Numbered from the stretch's first letter, positions 9,783 through 22,707 are shown. The stretch is 64,000 nucleotides of DNA from Acholoe squamosa (GCA_949317995.1 OX439039.1:70504002-70568001); one strand, 5' to 3'. Numbers and translations are program-made. Notes: generated from the letters alone by a model not told the origin.

Positions 9783-10164
9783 ACCAACTATGTTTCCCCT
9801 TTTACTGACACATTCCTCTTTGAAATGGTAATGTAGTTCTTGCCATGAAAATGACCTTAGCTGTCTAAAAGGCGTTAAACATCTATTACTCACTCACTCA
9901 CTTGATAGGGAGCCTAAGTCTCGCGATAAACTATGTCGTAAAAAATTTCTGATTTGGAACTAAAATAACCAATATTTGAATTGACCAGAAGGCCCACCAT
10001 ATATGAAATTTTAAGGCTCAACTCTCATTCTTAAAAAAGTTATGCCAGGCCTAAAATTTTCCCCTATTCTTCAAGCTTGCGGGCGATAATATGCTGAGCT
10101 CAGAATCCGTCTGCACGTGACGTGACTTCCCCTCCTTTTAAAGGTCTTGCAGTAATGGGGGCCT
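9783..10164. other. Intergenic, no gene recognised
   Basis: Unique-looking AT-rich sequence with no credible frame, repeat or RNA gene that I can identify. Confidence 0.4.
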
Positions 10165-10570
10165 TGATGGGGGGATCCCCATGTCACATGGCGATTTTAA
10201 GAAATGCCCATGTCCCATGTCACTAAGCAAAAACCCATGTCACTAACAGAGCTAATCTAATTATTATTTAAGTACCCCCGGTACAAAAAAAAATGATCTG
10301 ATTACTTGGTTGGGGTAGATTATTTAACTTTGCAATTGGCTAAAATACTACATGCAAAGTCCAGACATGCTAAATAACAATATAATTGAGACCATCTCTA
10401 GACACTATTTTTCATGTCACTAAGCCCTATGTCAAATGTCAAATTTAAGAAATGGCCCTGTCACATGTCACTAGTATAGCCATGTCCCATGTCGATTTTA
10501 AGAAATGGCCACGTCACTGTGTCGATTTTAAGAAATGGCCATGTCACTGTGTCGATTTTAGGGGTCTAGG
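10165..10570 (+). repeat. CATGTC-rich repeat, fuller copy
   Basis: Starts GGGGGGATCCCCATGTCACA and ends TGTCGATTTTAGGGGTCTAG. Internally it repeats GTCGATTTTAAGAAATGGCC three to four times. The reverse strand of 54432-54681 has the same start, body and GGTCTAGA end. Confidence 0.65.
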
Positions 10571-11010
10571 GCCATAGTAACTCCAAGAGTGCGTCTTATA
10601 GTCTGATGCGCCTGGCACATTTACTTGGTCCCCTCTGACACTGAATGTTTGGTCCCCTACCCCAGTCACCTACCTCCCCACGAGGGCGTTATTCCCTTGT
10701 CGGCATCCCATACACAGCACATACCAGTGGTTTCAGCTGAGCGCCCTTCAACAAGTGTTTCTCTAAAGAGCACTGACCCCAGCCAGGAACTAAACCTCCG
10801 TCGCGTCTATGCAGCCAAAGTTTGATTGTGAACACCAAGTTTAGACCGTGTTAACTGATACCCTATTTTTTTTTTTTTTTTGCTATGAATGCTTTTACTT
10901 TCCTGCCAAAATAAGGTCCCACATAAGTTGTGATTTTCACCATCAAGCACCTAATTCGAACATACCGGGTAGATATACCATTTACAGATAAACTTCCAGT
11001 GGATCACTGG
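10571..11010. other. Intergenic, no gene recognised
   Basis: A poly-T run lies at 10866-10881. The small frame at 10625-10825 has no recognisable domain and is not called. Confidence 0.4.
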
Positions 11011-11356
11011 CAGGGGCGTAGGAAAAGGGGGGGGGGGGCAGGGGGTTCTGGGCCCCCCCAATCATAAAGGAGGTGGGGCCTGAGTATGTCTGGGCCCCCC
11101 CAAAATTTACCAAGAATTCATAATGAATTGAACAAGAAGCTAAAACTTTCCATCTCAAATCAGTTTCATATAGTAATGGGATAGGGAAATGGGGGCCTGG
11201 GCCTCAATTCAGATCTAAAATTCATCAAAAATCACTTTCCTATACAAATTTTATATAGGTATGTATAGGCACTATTGCGCTTGAGCCGACAATTCAAGGT
11301 TGTCGAGGTGGGGCCCCCACTGGGCCCCCCCAATGAAGATTTGCTTCCTACGCCTG
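11011..11356. mobile_element. hAT-like MITE
   Basis: Inverted ends CAGGGGCGTAGGAA and TTCCTACGCCTG enclose 346 bp with paired GGGCCCCCCC blocks near both ends. The flanks ATCACTGG and GTGACTGG or TGACTGGT fit a worn 8-bp duplication. CAG..CTG ends and 8-bp duplications characterise hAT elements; no transposase is present. Confidence 0.6.
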
Positions 11357-12037
11357 TGACTGGTGACTTATTTTCAACCCTATAAAGGCAGCAGGGTGCC
11401 TCCAGTTTCACGTTTCTTGGTTGTTATGATGCACCAATGCAGTGCTGGCTCGCCAACAATGCATCAGTGTATCGTAATGAACATTTGGGAAGGCACCAAA
11501 CTCAGTTTTGGTATGATAAATGCACAATGAGGCATGAGACCATTGGCTAGTTTAGTTGTAGGTAAATCAAGTGCTTCAGGTTTCAAGGAGAATACTGCCA
11601 ATACTTGCTCGAGTGGCGTGCATCAGGAAGTTTCAATATACAGTCAAATGTGAATTCGTAGTTTTATTTCTCATATTGTAAGAGAAATTGACAAAGTTGG
11701 TCAATTTTCTCTCTTGTGCATGTTGTTTCTTTTGGATTTCAGACTATACCGACAAATGAGAAAATAAAATTAAAATAGAATAAAAGAGTGACGACTCACG
11801 AGGGAAACCAATAGACCAAATTCATTTAAAATGTACCGCTGTATTCAAGTCTGAAACGTGAAAGAACCCAACCGTTCATAAACAAAGAATCAGGAACCTT
11901 ATCACAACAGAACCGTTAACTCACATTTTATTTCATACTTCCCCCAATTATAGTACAGTATACTTATGTAGCATTCAATACATTATGCGGTATCCGTAAC
12001 AAGCAACAATAAAATGAACCTTTCTAAGTCTAATGTT
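11357..12037. other. Region downstream of MPHOSPH10
   Basis: AT-rich, no other gene seen. It contains the likely MPHOSPH10 3' untranslated region and polyadenylation signal at 11927-11932 (AATAAA on the minus strand, about 106 bases past the stop codon). Confidence 0.45.
11927..11932 (-). promoter_or_regulatory. Probable polyadenylation signal of MPHOSPH10
   Basis: AATAAA on the minus strand, the first such hexamer downstream of the stop at 12038. Confidence 0.4.
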
Positions 12038-14235
12038 CTATAACTTTAATTTTGCCGAGCTGCCTTGTGGTTTCGATTTCTTTTTCTTGCTGCCTCCTTT
12101 TGCCTCTGCTATCCGGGACGTGACAGTGTCCTGCAGTTTTGTAAAGAACTTGGCTGAAGATGTGAGGTCTGTCCTTTGGCTCCCTTTACCATCCTGTAAA
12201 AAGGGATAAAGATTTTTGAATATTTACAGAGTACTTAAATGGGATGATAATTTCTAACCAGACTCAAATTCTGTGTACACTCGATGTTTCGGAGCTCCTA
12301 CGTTTACAGATTTGGAGCGATGAATAGCACCAGCCCTAATACAAAACAGACACGTATACCAGGTTTATTTTAAAAGTTTAGAGTCATTTTAAGACTCCCT
12401 TACCACCGGCGCATATATACAAGGCAGGCGCTTGTTCAAACCCGGTTATAAGACGTGACAGCAAAGGTATCAAACCTCTGATTTGTGTACAGCAAATACA
12501 TGCGGCAATTCAGTGTAATCAGTTCTAATGAGTTAAATACACACCTTAATGAGTTTAACAGCTGATGAAGGCGCCTTGCTTTGTTTCTCTAACTCAGCCA
12601 ATGCCTTCTCCTTGGCGTATTTGTTTCCAAGTCCTGGGTTCAGTTTCTCTACCAACTTCTGCCTCTTCTCCTTCTCCTTCCTGCGGGCTCGTTTCTCCAT
12701 CTTCTTTGCTCGCCTGTCTGCCTTCTTGTCCTCTTTAGTTTTTTCAGTGTCTCCCTTCAACTCTTTTCTATCCTTTTCCTGTAGAGAAAGGGGAGATAGA
12801 TGAAAATCAGTCATAGGTCAGCAAACAGTGAGGTGAAATATAACTGCGTCCATAGACTTAGCGCGTCCAGGGTGTCCAAGATACCCATAGTTTTTTTTTT
12901 TACTTTTCATATTCTTTGAATAAAACAGTTATCATGTCATTTCATTTTTTTTTTCTGGACAAATCCACAAGCTCAATTTGTGTCTTATGCGCAAGGACAG
13001 CGTACATCACTTAAATGCAGCATGTCGCAGTCATACAGGTTTAAATTCCCAGGTGCTGTAGTTTTCTCCCAATGTCTGGATGTGGTTTACATATTTGGTT
13101 CAGAGTATATTACCAAAGTTATTGGCACTTACCAGGATTTCCTCTGGTGCCATCATGGCGACTTCACTGACACTGACCGGGGCGACTTCCTCCACATTCA
13201 CAGATGGCAAATTGGACAACACCTTCACTTCTGGGGCAGCCTGTGGGTGACAATGACAACCAAATTAGTTTAATGGAAGAATAGATTTCACTGGTTTTCA
13301 TTCACTATGATAACATGCCATCACCCTACGATTTTATAGGGATAATATTGAAATAAATATTCCCAACCTTGTGATCTGATATTAACTGTAATACGGCATT
13401 AAATGTAATGAATTTTCAAAACAAACAAAAATACAAGCCCAAAAAACATTTAGTTAAACATGGACATAAATGAATGTAACATACCGGTTTGGGTGTGTAG
13501 TGGAAATTTGCTAATGCGTCGAGTTGAATAAATAGTGACGTCATAGACTTGCGGATACCTTCATGTTCAGGGTCTTCCTGTTCTTCCTTCTCCTTCTGTA
13601 TGAGGGAATTATACGACGTATGAACATGGAGATAGTGATTGCTATTCCTTCATTTTGTAACAGTGATTTCTCTTATACTTAAAGCTAGTATAAATGGTTG
13701 AGTAGCTTTTTCTAATATGTATTTCAGAGAATTATATATACCACTTCCCTAGTCATAGGGTGCCCTTTATTCTGGTAAAAAGTGGTTTCTTATATGCACA
13801 GCACTATACTTGGATTTCAACCAGATCTACATGCGCTCATAATGCCCAGAATGAGTGAACATGTGCTATATACAGTTGTAGTTACCTCTGCCTGTTTTAA
13901 GTATTCCTCCTCATAGATCTCGCCAAGACTCTTTTTACTCTTTTCTTGATCAAGAACCACTCGCTTCTTGTATTCAAACGGAGTATCGACTGGTTTCACC
14001 TTCCGCTCCACGTCATCCCAAGCCTGGTAGAAAAGAATCCAGTATCATCTTTTTGTACAAGCAAGATTAGTAACCAACGATTGTTGTAGAGAGATACATG
14101 TGATAGAAACAAAAAAAAAAACAAAACTATCGGGCATGGACTCTTAAACAAGTGTTATAACAAAAATAATTGTATTAGTGTATATTTGCATACAGATTTC
14201 AAAAAGTCCATTACTCTCAGTAATGGAAGAAAATT

Positions 14236-14303
<68 letters not shown>

Positions 14304-17300
14304 TTTTATTTTATTGCTTTTGAGTCTATAATCGTTCAACATGTCCCCACATTAGGAGAATTGAATATCACTTTACCTGATCTTTAATACGCTGTTTTAT
14401 TATATCTTCTAAAGATTTCGTCGTCTCTTCAGTGATCTCTGGAGCTGTAAATACATGTACCAATTTTCAACATCAGTAGAACTCAGAAATGTACAACGGT
14501 CAATCTATATCCTGTCTACCACACGGTTTTACACTGTAACCAAATTCCATTTGTTAGTGATGTAATCGCCAGTGAATTATTAAGGTTTGAACCAAAGACT
14601 TTTCAATTATATTTTGTATTTAAATATCCACAAGTGGGACAGTGCTTTATACACCATGCAGACATATAAGCCTTACTGTAACCTCGCACGAGCCCAAGCC
14701 CCCTGCGCCTTATAAAAGCAGCCCAAAGTCTGGATGCATCCTATAGGCGGGGTATAATTGCATTAAAGTACCGTAGTATAAAAATATTCAAAACCAGGCC
14801 CTTGGTGCACCTTATAGCTCAGGGTGTGTCTCATACGCCTTTTGATGCGCCTTATATGCCAGAGATTACGGTAATCTCTCCAAGGCAGGGTGTCGGCGTC
14901 ATGTACCTATGCAGTACCAGCAATTTATTCACATGCACTATATCAGTGTATGGATGTTACCTAATCTTGTCTGTTGTTCGAATTCGAGGTCTTCTTGTAA
15001 CAATGAATTTTCTGGCCGTGCTGTCGCTCCAATCTCTCCACCCAACTGCCATGCTTTCTTCTCTAGGTTTGCTGACTCTAGATGTTTAATTTTTTTGGCA
15101 AGCTGTAAATAGACGTGAAAACAACTGAAGAAGGATAGATACAAGATATCATATTTATTTCACGTTGATATGCCCGAGATATAGACAGCCAATAGGTTTA
15201 ACAGTGCAGCACCGTATCTCACACCCCCATGAGATAACCCACCCCCGTATCTCAAGGCCAGTAAAACCACCCAAAACGATCCTAAAACGTGTGAATATTT
15301 ATCATTTTATGTAATTTCAAAAATGTTTTGAAAATTTCTGACTCAGATAACATGAAATAGATAAAAATGTTCACCTCGTGAGATAACCCTCAGTCAGACC
15401 CACTACTCGTGAACCTTTGTATATGTACCATATGTCTTATCCAACAAAGGCGAAATAACAACAAAGTCTTCCAAATGTGAAGAAACCTATAATGAAAAAC
15501 AATTTTACAATTATGATTAAAATGTCCAACATACCCGTTCCTGTCTCAATTCAAATGCAGACATTTTCTTCTTCTCACAGTCATCTTCATCACTATCGTC
15601 CAATAGGTTTCTTTTCTTGGGTTGATTCTCTTCTCCATCTTCCTCCTCTTCACTACTCTCTTCATCGTCCTCCATTTCATCCCCATCCTCTGCTGCCTCC
15701 TCTTCTCTCATGTCTTCGTCCTCCTCTTCGGCTTCTTCCTCATCTTCATCCTCACTTTCTTGCTCTGACTTATCTTGTTTAGCAGGCTTGGTTCCATCAT
15801 CCGGAGGGGCGAAGAAGTCTTTGTAGCGTATAAGGCGGGATGACACTCCCTACAATAAATTACCATGTTAATTTGATGCAAGTACATTGTAGCAGGGTCT
15901 CAAGGCTCAGCTACCTTACAATGTGTTCACAAAAGTTGAAAAAAAGAAAAATATGGGTTTCGATTTGATATTTTGTTGCCTAAGTGTAATAAAATTGTAA
16001 CTCCATCTGGGTGGGTGAACAAGGTAAAAGGTTACTCCTTGAAGGGCCTCAACGAAGTTGCTTTTACCTTGCTGACCCAGTTGCAGTTACAGCTTTATTG
16101 CACTAACGCGACAATATTATGTGATATTGGTTCCAAATGCGTCTTCTTCTATCACGCCACTTTGCAAAACGTATAAAGTTATCAATGGCAGGTTGGGTCG
16201 AGTTTTCATTTTCTAATTAGATATAAATTGCAAAAAAAGGAGATAATTTCCAGTGAAATATCAAAAGGACAGCCAAATTACAATCATAATATAGAAATAT
16301 TTACAGGTAAGCAGAAAGGATAGCACATGAGAGGGCCCATGGCCTATTCTTTCTGTTTGCCTCATCACACATCATCAGACTATAATCACTCACTTCGTCC
16401 TCTGATGGTATGTCAGCAAACACATCTACATCCTCCTCCTCATCTTCAGAACTATCATCGTCATCGCCGTTATCTCCCTTCTCCTCCTTCTTTCTTTTCC
16501 TCTCCTCCTTAGCATCCTCTCTGTCCAGAAAAGACTCCAGGTCAGCAAGTTTGAAGAATTTATCGTCAACAACAGTTTTGCGTTTCTTTGAGGCAACATT
16601 TGCCGATCCCTTGTCTTGAGTTTTGCTTTTCGTTTTGTCATTTACCTTTTCCTCTAATTGATCTGTCGTATCCCCAAAAAGACTTCCTTCGTCTTCGTCT
16701 GAATCCTCGTCACCTGATTGATCCTTTTCCTTATCCATAGCTGACGCTTTATCTAAAAGTTTCTTCAGTTCTTTCTCTTCTTCACTCTCATCTCCACTGC
16801 TATCTCCCCCGAAGTTGATGCCAGCATCGATGGGCAAATCATCCTCATCCTCTTCATCCTTTCCTCCATCTTCTGCTGCTTCCAAACCCACCATATCCTC
16901 CTTCTCTTCGTTGTCTACATCACTATTACTGTCTACAGACTGGTTTACAAATGAAGGAGTCTCAAGTCCGGCCTTGAAACTAAGTTTAGACGTTGTCGAA
17001 AGTTGGCTAACCCCCAAAAGTAAACTGTCGATGGCTGCTGAGTTTTGGAGTTCTAATTCTTGCCAGACTTGCTCGTCATCAAACCCTGACAGGAGAAGTT
17101 CTGGGAGGGCTTCATTATCACGGTGGTCTTCCACTGTCTTTGCCTCGTCGTACACATCCTTTGTTAGATGTTTTAGTTTTGATGCCAAGTCACTGTTGAC
17201 ACTGAAATAAGACAAATACCACATTTTCATATATTTATATAACCCAGTATGTTTCTTTCCTTTTTTTCGTCTAGGATATTCTGAGATATTTGGTCCCTTC

Positions 17301-19628
17301 TGGAGGTGCTAGGACTGTCTTTGGGTAAGATAACCCTGATATTTAAGTAGGCACTTACCTAGTTTTTCAAGACTTTATCCCATTAAACTTATCTAATGAG
17401 CGATGGATAGATCTTGAGAAAAGAAGTGGATTTGCTTTTTAAATTAAGTCTCTATGTCAATTTAAAGTGGAATTATGACCGGTCAAAGGTACCAAATCAG
17501 ACCCAGAATTCTGCCATAGGTAAGAGTTTAATTTGGATCCAATTTTGTGATCAAGCAAGATGAATCAAAGGTAGACTCGGTCACTAAATTGATTATTTTG
17601 GGCAATTTTCTTTTCAGATAAGGAAGATATACCCCCAAGAATGTAAATAATGGTACATATCATAATCAAACAATGTAAAAGCAAATTCTTGTCTGCGCGC
17701 TCTGACAGAACCACGGCAGAATAGCGTCTTTGACTGAGGATGTTTGAATGATCATAACTTCCATTTAAATTGTCATAAAAAGCAAAACCACTTATTTTTT
17801 TCACAGCTATCATTTTCTCACCTAATAAAATGCATACAATAAGGTCTTAATTGATAGGAAAGTGCCCAACATGGGGGAGGTTGGGACAAGTGTCCAGAGA
17901 TAACCTCGCCCAAAAAGTTTGCAGGGTCTGTCAAACATACTGCAGCCAACCTTGTGCAAAAATATTCACATGCCTGTTCACTGAATCACTGGAAAAAAAC
18001 CTTCAACTATGTCTTATATCAAGTTTCTAGCTTAAGTTTTTCATGGGAAGTACTCATTTACCTAATTCTGCAACATTGACCTTTGACCTTAAAATGACCT
18101 TGACCTTGGAAAAGGTCATCACATGCATGGTCACATCTGCCTTGTGAAGACCTTCAATCCACTTTTTAAATCATATTTCTAGCTTCAATATGATTTAAAA
18201 AGTCCAAGGTCAAGGTCACTCCAAGGTCGAAGTTATGAAATTGGAGTAAAATCAACACATCTCATGATATATCAAGGCTAGAAACTTCAGATAAAGACTG
18301 GGTCTAAGGTCAGCAAAAGACAGAGATGACCATGCATATTGTAACCTCCTGGTGACCTTGGAAAGATCAAGGTCATCATATTTCTAGCTTCAATTTACGG
18401 GCTTCCCTAGCCCACTTAAAAGGGTCTATATCTCCTCTTTCCTATCCCCTCAGGATGTGTGTGGTGCACATATGCGCGGGCACTGACACATTCCTCTGTT
18501 AAATTATCAACCTCTGAAGCACGGGATAGCCATTTAGTGCCGCTAAGGGAGTGGTCATTATTTATCAACAGGGGGGGAGGGTGGGTTTGAGGGGGGGCGT
18601 AAAATTTTCAGACCCCTCCCGAAGGGGGGCTAAAAAAATTTTGACCCCTCTTGAGGGGGGGGCTAAAAAAATTCAGCCTCTTTATAGCAAAAAAGCCTGT
18701 GCGCTACTATAGATCAAAGAGGGGCGCGAAAACTCTCCCCGCCTCCAGCGCGGGGGGGCGCAAAAAATTTTGACTGCCGTCGAGGGGGGGCGTAAAAAAT
18801 TTCCGCGCGTCGGCGCGAAAACCCACCACCCCCCCCTGTTGATAAATAATGACCACTCCCTAAAGTGCTGTAAAACACAAATCAAGCAATCAATCTAGCT
18901 TCAATAGTTCATGAGAAATAGGCATTTAAGTAATTAAATGACTCTTGATACCAGCTTGGTTGATCACAAAATTTGGATCACAATTAAACTCTTAACTATG
19001 GTTAATTGTGGCAGAATGATAGGCTGAACTTCAGGTCTTTGAATGGCCATAACTTTGCTTTAAATTGACATAAAATCTTCATTCACAAAGCAAAATCAAT
19101 CAGTTTTGCAAGATCTATCCATAGATCACTAGCTAGAGTGCATAGAACCAAGTCTTAAAAATTAGGTAAGTGCCTATCCTAGAGGAGTGGTGCAGGCATT
19201 GTCATTGTGACTGTCATGATTGTGTGATGTACCTAACCCGGTAGGTGGTACTTTAACCATTTGCCAGGTTCTTACTTGGCAACCAGACTTCTGATCCGAG
19301 ATGATCACTCCTAGATGAGCACTTGGTGCCTGATACTGACACGTGAAAGGTGCACACTCGGTCCAGAGGCCCCGGGCCCGGTCCACCGTCCAGTCACTGC
19401 CACTGACAGAGGCAGTGACCGTGAGCGATAATATGGGATCACTCATGAAACTCACTCCATCCTATGACTACCACATATTACCACGTATGATTACGGTAAT
19501 AAAGTGTAAGTTCGTCTATATTAGACTATAACTAAGTACACATACCTCAGGAAAACTTCTGGTTTATTTGTAAGGGTGGCGAATGTATCCAAAACACTTT
19601 GCGCACGTTTTCTCGTGCTCGTCGCCAT
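12038..19628 (-). CDS. MPHOSPH10: U3 snoRNP protein MPP10 (MPHOSPH10), ten exons
   Basis: MPP10 is a nucleolar component of the small-subunit processome. It binds IMP3 and IMP4 and supports early pre-18S rRNA cleavage. Exons in transcript order: 19628-19546, 17201-16394, 15849-15535, 15102-14961, 14444-14377, 14023-13886, 13595-13485, 13240-13133, 12778-12545, 12193-12038. Every junction is GT-AG and the phases close to 2,163 bases, 720 residues, against about 680 in vertebrates. Family landmarks are present: [106 protein letters not shown] and the C-terminal KLKL. Exons 2 and 3 carry very acidic tracts, and exons 9 and 10 are lysine-rich. The start sits in AAAATGGCG. Intron 1 (2.3 kb) hosts two transposons. 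The gene looks intact. Confidence 0.93.
14238..14301. repeat. (TA)n microsatellite in an MPHOSPH10 intron
   Basis: About 31 perfect TA units followed by a T-run, inside the intron between exons 5 and 6 and just beyond exon 5. Confidence 0.95.
14674..14873. mobile_element. MITE with TACNGTAA termini
   Basis: Starts TACTGTAACCTCGCACGAG and ends GCCAGAGATTACGGTA, so the termini are inverted. It carries GCGCCTTATA-type words throughout. The same terminus (TATGCGGGAGATTACGGTA) occurs at 50085-50110 in the copia remnant. It lies in an MPHOSPH10 intron. Confidence 0.6.
17283..19186. mobile_element. Long foldback element in MPHOSPH10 intron 1
   Basis: The left arm (about 17330-17560) and right arm (about 18930-19180) are inverted copies. 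Shared phrases include TAGGCACTTACCTA, GATGGATAGATCTTG / CAAGATCTATCCATAG, GTCAATTTAAAG / CTTTAAATTGACA and AGAGTTTAATT / AATTAAACTCTTAA. The middle is packed with TGACCTTGACCTTGG words (18070-18400). A Harbinger MITE is nested at 18547-18860. Borders are approximate. No transposase is encoded, so this is a non-autonomous element. Confidence 0.65.
18547..18860. mobile_element. Harbinger-type MITE, copy A
   Basis: Terminal repeats GGGAGTGGTCATTATTTATC and its complement, flanked by the 3-bp duplication TAA (18544-18546 and 18861-18863). The interior has G-runs on the left and C-runs on the right around a core with TAGCAAAAAAGCC and GCGCTACTATAGATC. Confidence 0.85.
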
Positions 19629-19780
19629 TTTGGCTGTTTACCTTATCTGGCCGTAGTTTCGTTTAAAAAGACTCCTTCATAGGTAACATCTTAATGGTCT
19701 TAAATTATTAAACAATAAAGAATATATGTTTGACTGATTTATTTTTACTATAACTTGGAATCAGTTAAATATTGACTTGT
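19629..19780. promoter_or_regulatory. Presumed 5' flank of MPHOSPH10
   Basis: Short AT-rich interval between the start codon and the element at 19781-20100. It must hold the core promoter or 5' untranslated region, but I see no clear TATA box. Confidence 0.35.
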
Positions 19781-20100
19781 ATCGGGATCTACTAAACTTT
19801 CGATAGATGCCAGCGAGAGGCAGTAGGACATCTCCATCATCCAGCCGAGGGGAATTCAATAGGCGGCACGCCCAGCCATCGGCGCGCGCCCGGACCTGAA
19901 CGTGCTCGCACTCCAGCTAGAGAGGAGGTGCGCCTGTGGCGCCCGCCGCGTGGCTGGCGTGCGGCTAATGAATACCGTGCAGGTGTCCCTGGGTGTCAGA
20001 CCGCGGGCCGCGGCGTCTGATGGTCTGACGCGTCTGACACCTCTGACAGCGGGACTACTGCCTCTCGCTGGCATCTATCGAAAGTTTAGTAGATCCCGAT
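19781..20100. mobile_element. Non-autonomous DNA element with perfect 46-bp TIRs
   Basis: Bases 19781-19826 and 20055-20100 are perfect inverted complements over 46 bases (start ATCGGGATCTACTAAAC). The interior is GC-rich, including CGCGGGCCGCGG. No coding capacity. It begins about 150 bp upstream of the MPHOSPH10 start codon. The target duplication is not clear: the flanks read GT and TATT. Confidence 0.85.
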
Positions 20101-20940
20101 TATTGAATGCATGAGAGGTGCGCGGAGAGTGCTCCCGCAGGACTGAAACATTTGCCAATATATTAGTATCCCGTGAACGTAAGCCTGGTAAGGGCTGCAG
20201 ACCATGTCCTAGAAAACTGTGCCACTATGAGAGGGGGTGTGCAGGGGCAGCTCTCTTTTAGGAGCTTTGAAATGGGATTAATATTAATTGAATAATGCCT
20301 CTTATAATTTTTATATCAAGTATACAAGATTTCCTTTCATCTTGTTTTTGGATTTCGGAAAAATTCTAATTGGTTAATTAATTACGGGCTTAATTAGGTC
20401 AGTGACTAATTAATATGCTATCTTTTCCATGAAGGAATATTACAAGTTACTCAAAAACCAATGGAAGTGTTAGAGTATTGTCTAAACATTATGTGTACCA
20501 AATATGAAACAAATCTATCGTTGCGAACATAGGTTTATAGGACCCGGAAATTAAAGTTATTAATTAATTTTGAGCAATTTTGAGGGGTTTCCTAGCTTTT
20601 TTATTTTCAAAAAATCATATCTCTGCTTCTAGAGGCTGGATAAGCTTCATTTGAGTTGCATTACGTCCATAAGATTACTAGCTTTCAGAAAGCATAAAGT
20701 TCTATTGATCAAATATGATATGAAATATTAGTAGAAAATATGGGAAAGGTCACATGTCATTCCTCTTTGTATAGTTTAATATTCTGACCAAAAAATGCCC
20801 AACCTCGCCTTACTAAATTCCTTCTAGCTCAGCCAATAATCAGGTTAGAATAAACATTCCAAAAGCATGATGTTTCTAAAATGTGGCTCTTCGTGCACTG
20901 TTGGATTGGAATAGATCTGATGTATTTGAAAATTTTAGTC
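20101..20940. other. Intergenic, no gene recognised
   Basis: AT-rich with many AATTAATTA words. No long frame or confident repeat. The phrase AAACATTTG with a CTCCCGC context near 20131 recurs near 21630, hinting that it belongs to the composite repeat that follows. Confidence 0.35.
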
Positions 20941-22006
20941 ACATACCTACGTACAGAGCTGTCTGAGCGGCAGACGGTTTGGAAACCCCCACACTAGGCT
21001 AGTCAACTAGATCTATATTGCTTAGAATACTAAACTCTCATCTCTGTACGGCCGTGAGAGTTTAGAAAACCTGATGTTTACTGGTGGGTGAGGAACTCTC
21101 TAGTGTGAAGGGGACAAAGCACAGAGCTCCAACCTACTTTCAAGTCTATTTATACCTAGACCTGCCCACCGGTCCCTAAGCATATAATGTTAGGGACCGG
21201 CTCCTCTGTGTTATGAGACTTTTCAGCTACTGGTTCTGCCTCCTGCTGCAACCGGAAGTTGCAAGTAGTTTGTTTACATGTGTCTCAAAGATATATTTAG
21301 AGACACAACAGGGTTCCCTAGAAAAGATGGGCGAGAGATAATGCTATTATGTACAACTAATCCAAAAATTGGAACTCAATTCATTATATTTATTTAGATA
21401 CAGCAATTATAACATTGCTGAATAAAGCCTTGCATATGCCACGGCCGCCATCTTGTTTTGAAATGTTATTTTCGTATTTTCGGCAAAATGTTAGCTTTTC
21501 CCTGACTTAAACTGATCGTAGAAGGCTGAAACTTTCAGGGTATCTTAAGGGGGATCACATCTAGCTGCCTACTTAATTTTAAGAGGATTGGTTAAGGGTA
21601 AGGCTGGGTAAGGGTGCGGGGAAAGTCTCCCCGCGCTCCCGAAACATTTGGTATTATAACTCTCCCACACCGTACAGAGCTCCCTGAGCGGCAGACGGTG
21701 TGGAAACCCCCACACTATTTATACCTCCACCATTTTCACGCTCAGCTTGGAAGGTGGCAGAATGACAAGAGATGTGTGCAGGAAACATGCTCTAAACTAT
21801 TTATTATAAGCCATCCAATTTCCAAAATGAGTGAGTGTGTATCTAACATATTACCCTTTGCAGGGACCTTCAAAATTTTGAGAAATTTAAAGTATAAATG
21901 GACGAAAATCTGCAGTCTTTGAGCAGATACACAGGCAGCCATCCACCGAAAAACAGAAAATTTTCTAAACTCTCAGAGCGGTAGGCAGTACAGAGATGAG
22001 AGTTTA
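20941..22006. repeat. Composite repeat region with two GAGCGGCAGACGGT copies
   Basis: GTACAGAGCT, TGAGCGGCAGACGGT and TGGAAACCCCCACACT occur in the same order at about 20953-20993 and 21672-21715. Inverted phrases AAACTCTCATCTCTGTAC (about 21031) and GTACAGAGATGAGAGTTTA (about 21988) bracket much of the interval. It looks like an old element with long internal repeats, possibly the host of MITE copy B. No gene is seen; the frame at 21614-21922 is not convincing. Confidence 0.5.
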
Positions 22007-22327
22007 GGGAGTGGTCATTATTTATCAACAGGGGGGGGGTGGTGGGTTTTTGGCGCGGATGCGCGAAAATTTTTTACACCCCCCTCGACGGCAGTCAAAA
22101 TTTTTTGCGCCCCCCCCGCGCCGGAGGCGCAGAGAGTTTTCGCAGCCCTCTTTGATCTATAGTAGCGCGCGGGCTTTTTTGCTAAAAAGAGGGTGATTTT
22201 TTTTAGCCCCCCCCCTCAAGAGGGGTCAACATTTTTTTAGCCCCCCCCCTCGGGAGGGGTCTGAAAATTTTACGCCCCCCCCTCAAACCCACCCTCCCCC
22301 CCCTGTTGATAAATAATGACCACTCCC
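22007..22327. mobile_element. Harbinger-type MITE, copy B
   Basis: Same termini as copy A, with duplication TTA at 22004-22006 and 22328-22330. Its orientation is opposite to copy A. Confidence 0.85.
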
Positions 22328-22707
22328 TTAGTATTCTAAGCTAGGTCTAGCTGGTCTGGACCTGGTTCCAGCGACACACACTGATAAGATGGGACCAGCA
22401 TGTCCCTGGAAGTGGGTGTTAACCAGGGACAAGGTACGGTATCCATCATGGTATGTCTATCAGTGGGTTTTACCTCAACTAGCGAAATTCAAAATGGAGT
22501 TTCCACTATAGGCCTCCCTACTGAGTCCTATAGGCAGGGGGTGTATTCTCATACAATGAATGTGCACAGCAGAGATATAGAGGTATCTTCATGTCTCTGT
22601 TCACAGAGAGCAGAAGGACATGCATATCAGATGCTCAGTATCATATTTTCCACTCTTGGGGGATTTCTTGAAACTTTGAGCTCATTTCAAGAACAACTGA
22701 TAGGTAA
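22328..22707. other. Short intergenic stretch, no gene recognised
   Basis: Unique-looking sequence between two MITEs. The frame at 22400-22753 runs into the next MITE and shows no domain. Confidence 0.35.

Noticed and set aside
15477-17210. Ser/Leu/Phe-rich plus-strand frames opposite MPHOSPH10 exons 2 and 3
   Set aside because: They are antisense to acidic GAA/GAT tracts of MPP10 and have no own support.
18547-18860. Possible coding frames in the MITEs (Ser/Arg-rich, about 60 residues, recurring in several copies)
   Set aside because: They recur only because the MITE recurs; the frames are short, cross G-runs and carry no transposase motif.
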